Assembly (NCBI RefSeq): GCF_017355855.1
Contig: NZ_JAFEWD010000002.1
Span: 732,577 to 796,576, forward strand
Origin: Pedobacter sp. SYSU D00535
GTDB lineage: Bacteria; Bacteroidota; Bacteroidia; Sphingobacteriales; Sphingobacteriaceae
DNA length: 64,000 bases
Direction of reading: 5' to 3'
Program-made: the position numbers and the translations under genes
Shown: one piece after another, positions 45,901-52,612 of the stretch
Layout: every line of letters starts with the position of its first letter
Position numbering within the stretch: position 1 is the stretch's first letter
Notes under the pieces: model-generated
The model's input: only the letters and a program-made list of their open reading frames with translations
Databases searched by the model: none
What the model was told of the DNA's origin: nothing

Positions 45901-48366
45901 GCACGTCACGGGCGCATCAGCTGTAAATACTTGTGGTAACGAGAATTGAGTTGTGTCATTGATAGAAACATTTCTGTAAATTGAAACGCGGTTCTCAAGT
46001 ACATGGCCAACTACAACATCAGGCTTACCATCAAGATCCAGGTCCCCGGCAGTAATCGTAGAAGGGGCGTTTACCTGAAAGGCGAAGGGGGATGTAAATG
46101 AGATAGATCCAGCTTGACTGGTATTAAGACTCACAAAAAAACTATTGCTGCCTTTACTTACCCAAAGCAGGTCCGGTTTTCCATCTCTATTCATATCAGG
46201 CGCAGATACGGCTGCCGGATTACTACCGGCAGTAATACTTCCCTGAGAGAGATAGGCGGAACTTCCCGATGAGCTCGTGTTCCTTAAAATGCCGAGTGTA
46301 CCTGCACTTGACAAACCGCCACTGTTCACAGTTACAATATCTACTTTTTGATCTCCATCAAAATCGGCCGCAACCATGTCAGTAGGAGCGATGCCTGCTG
46401 TAAAATCTATCTTGCTACGAAAAGAGTTTATATCAATCTGCGTTGTTCCGGGAAAAGACGGATAGAACGTTCTTGCCGATGTGCCGGTCAAATTCTTTGC
46501 AGTCACAGAAATAGGTTGGTTGGCAGCTGCTAATGGCACTTTGACCAGCAATGATGAGGTTGTCGCGGTCATAACTTCTCCTTTCACCGGTCCGAAGTAA
46601 ACGAAATTCTGCTCAGCCTCCTGATTAAAGTTGGCACCGTTTACAGTGATGGTACTCCCTGCTGAGGCACTTGCAGGAGAGATGGTACTGATTATCGGCA
46701 CATTGGCTTCATACCGAAACTTATTCAGGGAAGCGATACCGTGAGGGAGTGTTACAGAAACGCTTCCGGTGTTTCCTTTTCCTATGATTGCAGAAATACT
46801 TGTTGAAGAATTGACAGTAAAAGAAGCGGCTGGTCGGCCTCCGAAGTACACTGAATTTGCATTTAGGAGGTTTTTTCCTGTTATGGTCACTGTTTCGCCT
46901 TCAAGACCGTTTGATGGCAAAAAAGCAGTTATTTCCGAGGCGTTGCCATGCCCATTTAGTATAAATAGTTCTCTTCTATAACGGCTACTTACTGCAAGGT
47001 CTGGCTTTTTATCATCATTTAGATCTGTGAGAGCTAGTCCTGAAGGACCAGGTAGCTGATAGTCGACATGTTCGCCGAAATTAATCGTTCCCGGACTGCT
47101 CGCATTCTTTAATATGCTCACGTTCGATCCATTGGAATTAGCGACAAGAAGATCAGCTTTCCCGTCGTCATTCAGGTCTGCTGAAATGATATCTGCTGCT
47201 GAGAAAGTAGCTGGATAGTCGGTCTTTTCAGTGAGGGGAAAGGAGATATTTCCGGTAGTGCTGGTGTTTTTATAGACCGAGATATGTCGGGAAGCCGTAT
47301 TGGTAACAGCGATGTCCGGGAGCCCGTCCCCATCGTAGTCGGCGGAAGTGATTTGTTTCAAATTTCCGCCTTCTCCGGCAATATCTACCCTTCCTGCAAG
47401 GGAAACCTGCCCCGGCTTGCTTAAGTTTTTAAAGACCGAAAAGGAACTTCCATCTGCATCCGTGTTCGCTGCAATGAGATCGGCAATCCCATCTCCATCA
47501 ACGTCCGTCATTATAAGTGCAGTGGGAGAGTAAGGGGCCTGATAGACGCTTTTTGAGAAGGTGATACCCGTGCTGCCGCCTTCATTTCTCAAAACCGTAA
47601 TTGTTCTATTCCACAGGTCGGCGGTAATTATATCTGGTTTCCCGTCGTAATCAACGTCCCTGATTAAGGCATCAAAGGCAGCAAAAAGACCAGCTATTTC
47701 CGATCGTTGAAAGCTGATCTTACCCGGTGTTCCGGTGTTTTTTAAGATGCTTATTCGCCCAGTGTTCTTGTCCATTACTACCACATCAGCCTTGCCGTCT
47801 CCATCAAGGTCTCCAGCTGCTAAATTATCAGCACCATAACCAAGGTGGTATGTAAGTTCTTCTGCAAAAGAGGTCTGTGTAGAGTTTGAAGTTGTGTTTC
47901 TGTAAAGAGAAATATAATAGGAGTCCCGGTTTATCACCAGGATATCCAATTTGCCATCGTTGTCCAAGTCGGCCAACTCCACACTTTCGGCCCCCACCCC
48001 AGTGTCGTAGCTTATCTTGGATAGAAAGGTTCCCGGCCCAATAACTGATCCGGTATATCGGGGAAGAAAAGGTTTGACTGAGTAAGCGGTGAGGCCGTTG
48101 CTGGTAACCGAAACGGATCCATAAGTGGCGCCGGCAGGGACTTGCACCTTTATCTCGGTTGCAGTAGCGGAAATAACGGAGGCTTTCTTCTTACCGAAGA
48201 AAACAATGTTATCCGGTGCGCTTGATGCAAAGCCCGTGCCGTCAATCGTAACTTCAGTACCTGCAGCACCTGAGTAAGGATCCAGTGAGGTAATGACAGG
48301 TGTTGTTTGCGCAAAAGACGAGACAATGGGTAAAATAGCTGCGATAAGGAGTAAAAATCTTCTCAT
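39943..48366 (-). CDS. Giant secreted FG-GAP/IPT repeat protein with T9SS sorting domain
   Basis: 2807 residues with a signal peptide ending FAQ. Architecture from N to C: an IPT/TIG domain (FxPxSGxxGTxVTI pattern), several FG-GAP/VCBS blocks (DLDGDGKADVVVMDKNTGR pattern with calcium loops DxDxDG), a further IPT domain, and more blocks of this alternation. From about residue 1870 there is a run of eight or more IPT/TIG units (ATAVKFGGTAAASFTVNSAT pattern). It ends with an Ig-like segment, a Pro/Cys-poor domain and a T9SS type A sorting domain (RVYPNPFDDLLNLSIPN to LLKVIKK). Probably a surface adhesin or scaffold with calcium-stabilised propellers. The strong internal repetition makes assembly errors possible. 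Confidence 0.93.
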   Translation of the reverse strand: MRRFLLLIAAILPIVSSFAQTTPVITSLDPYSGAAGTEVTIDGTGFASSAPDNIVFFGKKKASVISATATEIKVQVPAGATYGSVSVTSNGLTAYSVKPFLPRYTGSVIGPGTFLSKISYDTGVGAESVELADLDNDGKLDILVINRDSYYISLYRNTTSNSTQTSFAEELTYHLGYGADNLAAGDLDGDGKADVVVMDKNTGRISILKNTGTPGKISFQRSEIAGLFAAFDALIRDVDYDGKPDIITADLWNRTITVLRNEGGSTGITFSKSVYQAPYSPTALIMTDVDGDGIADLIAANTDADGSSFSVFKNLSKPGQVSLAGRVDIAGEGGNLKQITSADYDGDGLPDIAVTNTASRHISVYKNTSTTGNISFPLTEKTDYPATFSAADIISADLNDDGKADLLVANSNGSNVSILKNASSPGTINFGEHVDYQLPGPSGLALTDLNDDKKPDLAVSSRYRRELFILNGHGNASEITAFLPSNGLEGETVTITGKNLLNANSVYFGGRPAASFTVNSSTSISAIIGKGNTGSVSVTLPHGIASLNKFRYEANVPIISTISPASASAGSTITVNGANFNQEAEQNFVYFGPVKGEVMTATTSSLLVKVPLAAANQPISVTAKNLTGTSARTFYPSFPGTTQIDINSFRSKIDFTAGIAPTDMVAADFDGDQKVDIVTVNSGGLSSAGTLGILRNTSSSGSSAYLSQGSITAGSNPAAVSAPDMNRDGKPDLLWVSKGSNSFFVSLNTSQAGSISFTSPFAFQVNAPSTITAGDLDLDGKPDVVVGHVLENRVSIYRNVSINDTTQFSLPQVFTADAPVTCIAIGDMNNDKTQDLVIGHATVASVLIYGGGSTPDYIGFGPQLRLTAASTVSSLKLNDIDGDGKVDIVTTGAAVSAFRNTNTGNSLSFSTGTTLPFSGTSTGLAVADLDGDRMPEVVISDKNNNNASVYKNTSTSGLINFSSAVNFATGAEPAGILINDFDGDGVPDLAAANSSTSANSVSILRNLTNQPEANAASVPKITSFSPSSGVNGTSVTITGTNFSPTPGNNIVYFGAVKAQVQAASSTSLTVAVPLSATFAPITVTVNNLTAYSQKPFMVKQVNPIQMESKTFSPKSDFPTGGVNSVAVGDLDGDGKSEIIATSVSLSPHATTIAVLKNTGSREQISFDPKLNFTTGESPSAAALGDFNGDGKLDVVTANQNGNSVSVLINNTAGTISFQPKIDLTTGINPSAVAVTDIDQDGKPDIVVTNGGEKSFSIFRNTSTNGTVSFADKVDFAAGSSPVSLAIADFDGDGKPDVAVGSMTSTTIDIRRNESSIGSISFAGSTYVNASAYLLSLAAGDLNNDNKPDLIAANDLTHTVSVIKNTSTIGSISFDAKADYPTGKNPRGLALNDLDGDGLVDVAVANFSSNSISVLRNTSTSSISLAETLDLPTGQQPSSVALADLDNDNRTDILAANSNSFSSSVSVILNAPKARPFIQTFAPASGAAGTTVTIQGANFSPIAAENIVFFGAVKAKVTAATVKTLTVTVPLGATYEPISVTTNELTAFSAKPFHVLFPGAASTFTQASFEKKTDIATGRGPRAVSLADFDGDGKADMVSANVFSNTISVFRNTGTNGNAALAEKLDLPANNEPVCIAIADVTRDGKLDLITTNYNSGSNSAVSVYKNTSTPGAISFATKVDYADGLRGSYGVAATDFDGDGKTDLVLVNQSSNTASVFRNISTEGTVSFAAKVDFLTGDRPYGIAIGDFNMDGKPDFAVTNRFSNTVSVHRNTSNVGTISFAAGIQFTTGSDPLQTAVADLDADGKLDIAVLNTASNTVSVLKNISTNGSIAFAGKVDYYTGSGPNGIAITDLDGEGKPDLAIVNFEAGYGTTVSVLKNTSTNTALSFDWKVDYATGLGADWVSAGDVNNDGRPDLVVANYTDNSISILPNKYQVPDIRLFSPATAAAGDTVMISGVNLGRVTEVKFGGTAATFIVKSPTHITATLGTGSSGTVSVTSPEGSDSVTGFTFIPKPAVFTFSPPVGGSGTTITISGTNLSGATAVKFGGTAAASFTVNSATSITAVVGAGSTGSVSVETPGGEGTIAGFTYIAGPVINSFNPLSGKEGTTVTISGTNFSGATAVSFGDVSAASFTVVSPTTITAVVGAGGAGPVSVKTAGGTASKAGFNFTAAPLITSFDLSRGSLGSVVTITGTNLSDVTAVSFGGSPASSFTVVSATTIKAVVGEGATGRISVTSPGGVATSNADFTYLVKHTISSFAPTEAGEGERVTITGTNFSENSVVMFGNYDATSVIFVSPTTLIGVVGKGSSGSVTVSAQGWDVSLPGFTFLNKPAPTLTGFTPSAAAKGTRVTISGQNFTGTTSVSFGGVEATWFSVESPNTIIAIVDGGADGQVKVTTAGGSATKSGFSFIKAPVITSFSPAVGGLGSTITITGENLAGVSAVSIGGTPAASFTLNSPTSVSAVVGSAASGAVSVTTAGGSTSKEGFTFIPKPFISAAGNTTFITGGKVNLNFSSSLNIPVPYTLQWSRNGVPILGANGTSYEARSAGSYSVMLSAGSFSISAEPVEVKVIFALPPDNFNIRNTNETCRSSNDGSVKITAKNPMSYNARITGGGINADYTFSISKDINNLGAGKYSVCITVPDQPGYQQCYSVSITEPEDLAVYTNFNEETNKLRLQMAGGENYVVDFNGTTYTTKQGTIELPLVNGTNRIKVRTGKDCQGVFERVINLLPSARVYPNPFDDLLNLSIPNPGEDIVMVRVLSTSGTVVYEKIAQLPEGQLQLNLQHLQPAMYILSVKNGKHESLLKVIKK

Positions 48367-48637
48367 TCAATTGTGATAAAAAATGTTTAAGTACAAGCGT
48401 GGATCACATCATCTATTCAACTCATCGCTATGTGGATCCCTGGGGAGAGCGCTTTGCGTTCAAATTTAGTCATTACTCTGGAAAAGAAAAGGATAAACAC
48501 CTTTTTAAGAGCAAAACATAGAGGAAAGTGGTTTCGATCTCTCATCCCTTTCCTGAAATCTTTTCATCCATAGCTAACTTTCATCTAGTTCTTCTGCATA
48601 TATTTATACCATTAATTCAATTGTAAACCTGAAACAA

Positions 48638-49378
48638 ATGCAAACTTTAACCTTAAAACACATCTTAGCGCTGCTATTGATCGCTTCTGCAACACTTTCT
48701 TGTCAAAAAGGAGATGACGCTCCCGGGAAACCTGGCACTGCTGCTCAGGGGGAAGTATCTTACTTTGCTAAAGCTTTAGGGACAGGCACCAAAGCTACCG
48801 CAATAAAGTCAGCACAGGTTTTAACCGATTCAATGGTAGCTGTTAACTGGTCTTCCGCCAGCATTTGGGTAGAAAAGATTTCGTTTGTGGGAATGAGTAA
48901 TAAGATGCTTGACACCACGATCATTGTTGGGAAGAATATGAATATTTTTGACAGTGATGCATTAGCAGGCGTATTTAAGCTACCTTCCGGATCTTACACT
49001 AACGTCAAGGTGAAGCTACTTTTACGGAAATCTCCAAAATCCGAATTGGCCTTTTACCTGAAGGGAACGTTTGAGAACAGCCGTGCGGGACGGGACACGG
49101 TGGTAGTGGCCAGCTCACTTCCTTTTGAAGCAAATATCGCTGTGAACGACTTCAATATTCAACCGCAGGACAATTACAAAGTGGTGTTTAATTTTAACCT
49201 TGACCGGGTATTGGCCGGAATTAAAACCCGCGCCTTAGAACATGCAGTGAGCTACAACGGCTCCAGCGATCGAAAAACTTATTATATCTGGAAAGGTGGA
49301 TCGGACGATGTACCTTTTTACCAGCAGGTCAGCCAAAACTGGCAAACGGTAGCCAGTGTAGTGGTGTTGAAACAATAG
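48638..49378 (+). CDS. Lipoprotein, DUF4382-like
   Basis: 246 residues with a lipoprotein signal (LIASATLSC, Cys22). The mature part is beta-rich: VNWSSASIWVEKISFVG, the ALAGVFKLPSGSYTNVKVKL segment and LPFEANIAVNDFNIQPQDNYKVVFNFNLDRVL. The spacing recalls DUF4382-type surface proteins, but the match is not certain. It is divergent from the giant repeat gene, 271 nt away. Confidence 0.7.
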   Translation: MQTLTLKHILALLLIASATLSCQKGDDAPGKPGTAAQGEVSYFAKALGTGTKATAIKSAQVLTDSMVAVNWSSASIWVEKISFVGMSNKMLDTTIIVGKNMNIFDSDALAGVFKLPSGSYTNVKVKLLLRKSPKSELAFYLKGTFENSRAGRDTVVVASSLPFEANIAVNDFNIQPQDNYKVVFNFNLDRVLAGIKTRALEHAVSYNGSSDRKTYYIWKGGSDDVPFYQQVSQNWQTVASVVVLKQ

Positions 49379-49533
49379 AAAAGGTGGCTAAAGTTACAAC
49401 CGTGGCTGATTGAAGGGCAGACATACCGTTTCATACCGTTAGATATCAGTCCTCGCCGCGCTTACCTTAGGAGGAGGGTGCGGAGCAAGGGTGCCCTCTG
49501 GCCCGAATCCGGTAATCTTAGTTGTAATAGTAC

Positions 49534-50301
49534 CTAAGGTAAAAAAGCCCCTAAGCGAAAGATCTTAACCAGCTTTTTCATTCCTTTTTTAGATAAGGGT
49601 GCTCCTGTTTCCAGGAAGGCTTTGACGCTTTCAAACGGTTCCCCTAAGTCTAGTGCCAACAGGTCGGTCGTATATCTACGCTCCTCCATATGAAGCCCCA
49701 CCACGTCCAGCAAGGTCACCTCCATAAACCGAAATTGGTCATCTTCATAGTCCCTGATCAGCGGTAGCAATGACAATAGCTCTTCATATTCTTTGGTGCC
49801 GGGTTCTGAGTTAAATATCATTAACGCCCGGAAATACAGCCGTTTATATTCCTTGTCATTCCCAATAGCTTTACGTTCTTCCTTTTCAGTTCTTTGCGAC
49901 GCTTTCGCCGCTTCGGCCTGGGGGATGGGATAGTCTTCATCGCGAAGCTTGTTTGGGACTTCCTTTCGTTCGATGATCGTTTTAGTCCGCCCTCTTCCGG
50001 TCATGATCGTGATTGATTCTGCTATCAGGTCCTCCTGGATTTCTGGCATCGTAACATCGCCCGGAATACTCTTATGCTCCTTGCCTGCGTAGTGCACGTA
50101 TCCCCATCTAAGACCTCGATTATAGACATAGTTAAGCTGAAACTTCCCGAAGGGACTACAGCTAGCAAAGCTGGGTCGAAAGACCGGCGAATAGAGACCA
50201 TGATCAAGCCGATCTTGTTTAAGCCATGCAGACAGCGCTCTTTCGTCTTCGGGATAGGCCTTAATAAATTCTGCTAATTTGTACTTTCCGATAAGGTCCA
50301 T
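49534..50301 (-). CDS. HigB-HigA-like toxin-antitoxin fusion protein
   Basis: 255 residues from the ATG at 50301; the frame to 50331 adds ten residues without features. The N-terminal 100 residues look HigB-like (LIGKYKLAEFIKAYPEDERAL, FQLNYVYNRGLRWGYVHYAG), though the usual GTHxxYD end is missing. The C-terminal 110 residues align with HigA-type antitoxins: EYEELLSLLPLIRDYEDDQF, then a HTH region LLALDLGEPFESVKAFLETGAPLSKKGMKKL. A Lys/Glu-rich linker joins them. It is a single-gene toxin-antitoxin or an autoregulator derived from one. Assignments rest on motif pattern and are moderately sure for HigA, less for HigB. Confidence 0.65.
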   Translation of the reverse strand: MDLIGKYKLAEFIKAYPEDERALSAWLKQDRLDHGLYSPVFRPSFASCSPFGKFQLNYVYNRGLRWGYVHYAGKEHKSIPGDVTMPEIQEDLIAESITIMTGRGRTKTIIERKEVPNKLRDEDYPIPQAEAAKASQRTEKEERKAIGNDKEYKRLYFRALMIFNSEPGTKEYEELLSLLPLIRDYEDDQFRFMEVTLLDVVGLHMEERRYTTDLLALDLGEPFESVKAFLETGAPLSKKGMKKLVKIFRLGAFLP

Positions 50302-50530
50302 GGTTAAAGATACAAAAAACGCGTTGTTCATCAGTTCCTTCCTGAACAGCGACTACTTTTTTACTTGAATTCGGCCTGACTTATGACAATCTCCCTCTTT
50401 ATTAAAGGATTTAGATTCATCCTTTGCTGAGATGGTAAGAAAATACCCTCGGTGCTATTCCTGCAGACCTGCCTTTTTGTATTGTTACTATATTTCCCTA
50501 TTTTTCTCCTCAAATCTTACAATTGCAATT

Positions 50531-51232
50531 ATGAAATACGCCTTATCATTTATTTGTCTCCTGTTATCCGCTTGTAACTTCAGGCCTCATCAGAAAGCAG
50601 AAACGATTCGTGTGACAGGAGAAGGAAAGATCAGGGCGAAACCCGATTTGGTGATTTTGACCCTTCAGGTTTCCTTCACGCAACCCCGGATGGCCGATGC
50701 TGTTCGAATGACCCAGCAGACAGTAGATTCCGTGTTGAACATCCTTGGCCGGTACAGTTCAAACGAAAACGATATAAAAACAAGCAGTATATCTGCTAAT
50801 AAGCATTACGAATATAATGGCAGAGCGAACGTATTTGCCGGGTACCAGGCAGAACAGTCCATCGACTTCGTGTTGCACGATATCCGGAAATTTACTGAAC
50901 TGACGGGAAATCTGCTGGCAACAAAGATCAGTAGTATTTCGCAGATCCAGTTTGACCATTCAAAGGCCGACAGTCTCTTTAGAGAAGCCGACCTGCTGGC
51001 ATACGACGATGCCCTTCAGTCGGCGAAGAAACTTAGCAGCAGGGCAAATGTAGAACTCGGGAAACTGGTTTACATCAGCAACGCGGGCAGCGCCGCTACC
51101 GACCATTCAGGCTATTCCTCAAATGACGAGATCCAAACCTTCGCCAAGGGATATGGTGGAAATGGCTTTAAAATCTCGCCAGAGGTAATGGAATTTAGAC
51201 GGACAATTATTTCTGAATACGAAATCGATTAA
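50531..51232 (+). CDS. SIMPL-domain lipoprotein
   Basis: 233 residues from the ATG at 50531, chosen because it opens a lipoprotein signal (ICLLLSAC, Cys15). The SIMPL (DUF541) pattern follows: IRVTGEGKIRAKPDLVILTLQV, then the alternating helix part (TQQTVDSVLNIL, NDIKTSSISANKHYEY) and YQAEQSIDFVLHDI, then ADLLAYDDALQSAKKLS with the last strand. Family members are periplasmic or surface proteins of poorly known role, often linked with oxidative stress. Monocistronic. Confidence 0.88.
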   Translation: MKYALSFICLLLSACNFRPHQKAETIRVTGEGKIRAKPDLVILTLQVSFTQPRMADAVRMTQQTVDSVLNILGRYSSNENDIKTSSISANKHYEYNGRANVFAGYQAEQSIDFVLHDIRKFTELTGNLLATKISSISQIQFDHSKADSLFREADLLAYDDALQSAKKLSSRANVELGKLVYISNAGSAATDHSGYSSNDEIQTFAKGYGGNGFKISPEVMEFRRTIISEYEID

Positions 51233-51387
51233 GAAAAGGGATCATTTCTTCCTTCTGCACTGTTAAATTTAAAGAGAACTTGTTTCCGGCTGTTTCAGAA
51301 ATTGCCCGAGTTGTTGCGGTCTTGATTCATCAACGGCTTTATATCTCTTTTCTCCAATCGAGATGAAAGCGGTATCACTTATAACCT

Positions 51388-52611
51388 TCATTCCCTTATG
51401 ACAACTCCGTTCCCTCCTTGACGCCGTTTTCTCGGTAATCTGGCCGCTTTTCTGGCTTTCTTTCGTCGTCCCCACCAGATGATAAAGCCGGTAACCGGTA
51501 AACTTGCCGCAATAAGGCTGGCGATAAAGGCGATGATCTTCCCGGTCAGCCCCCAAACAGCACCCACATGAATATCGTAGTTCATCTTTATGATTTTCTC
51601 CCCGTTATTCTTGTCGGAGAAATTCTCCCTGCCCAGCAGCTTGCCGCTGTATTGGTCGAGCTTCAGCACATCTGCGTCGTAATAGGTTTCCGTCCCGTAA
51701 TAGCCAGTGGCAGAAATCGCCCCCGATGCATCTTTTGCGGGTGAAAGCGCGATCCTCTTGGCATCCGGAAAACGGGAAAGCGCTTGCAGATAGGCTGCCT
51801 GAAGCGGATCTTTTACAGGAACAGCGGTAGAATCAGAGCTGTAGACCTTCTTGACAGGTGGAGTGACCGACTGTGAGGCGACTACATAGACCGCCGTCTG
51901 GAACCATTTCATTGCCCAGTTCATGCCGGTGAGGGCCAGAATCAACAGGATCAACATAGCGTAGAAGCCTGGGACATTGTGCAAATCATAATTTAGACGC
52001 TTAAAACTAGCCCTCCAGTTGATGCTAAAACTTTTGCGCAAATTATGGCGGTTCCAGTTCCTGGGCCACCACAGGATCAGGCCGGTGATGAGGAGTACCA
52101 CAAAGATCAGGGTAGCATAACCAACAATGGGCTGTCCGTACTTGGTATTGAGCAGCAAACTCCAGTGCAGGTATTTAACGATGATGAAGAAATCCTGCTT
52201 GTAGTCCTTCAGCCCTGTAAGCTCCCCGGTGTATGGATTAAGGAAGGCCGATTTGTAGGCTTTCACTGTATCGAAGAACCAAAGCGCTTCTTTGTCGCCT
52301 GGTTCAAACACCATAAACTCCCAGGCATGCTGCTGATCTCTATAAGTAGTTATGGAATAGACCTTCTGCTGGAGCGCTTTTTCCGCCCGTTCCTTCAGTT
52401 CACCGATCGGCAGGAGGGAGCTGCCGGCGGCTGGCGGCTCAATATATAGCGTCTCCCGGTCTGCTACCTGCGAAATCTCTTTATGAAATACGTAGAGGCA
52501 GCCAGTTACCGCGACTATAAACACCACCAGCCCGGACGCTAGTCCGAGCCATAGGTGTAAAAATGAGGAGATCTTCTTCTTTTTTGGGTTCGAAGGGCTT
52601 GTCGCTGCCAT
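51388..52611 (-). CDS. PepSY-associated membrane protein (siderophore/iron reductase-like)
   Basis: 407 residues from the ATG at 52611. Four membrane segments with PepSY-type soluble parts: the N-terminal LHLWLGLASGLVVFIVAVTG, then VGYATLIFVVLLITGLILWWPR, FYAMLILLILALTGM and the C-terminal AFIASLIAASLPVTGFIIWWGRR. The WGRR end and HLWLG start are family marks. Such proteins sit beside TonB siderophore receptors and probably reduce ferric siderophores in the inner membrane. It begins one base after the receptor stop, so they form an operon. Confidence 0.9.
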   Translation of the reverse strand: MAATSPSNPKKKKISSFLHLWLGLASGLVVFIVAVTGCLYVFHKEISQVADRETLYIEPPAAGSSLLPIGELKERAEKALQQKVYSITTYRDQQHAWEFMVFEPGDKEALWFFDTVKAYKSAFLNPYTGELTGLKDYKQDFFIIVKYLHWSLLLNTKYGQPIVGYATLIFVVLLITGLILWWPRNWNRHNLRKSFSINWRASFKRLNYDLHNVPGFYAMLILLILALTGMNWAMKWFQTAVYVVASQSVTPPVKKVYSSDSTAVPVKDPLQAAYLQALSRFPDAKRIALSPAKDASGAISATGYYGTETYYDADVLKLDQYSGKLLGRENFSDKNNGEKIIKMNYDIHVGAVWGLTGKIIAFIASLIAASLPVTGFIIWWGRRKKARKAARLPRKRRQGGNGVVIRE

Positions 52612-52612
52612 T

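Noticed and set aside
40820..47533. Several long + strand reading frames inside the giant gene
   Set aside because: They lie opposite to the repeats of the 2807-residue protein, share its repetition, and have no start signals or family motifs of their own.
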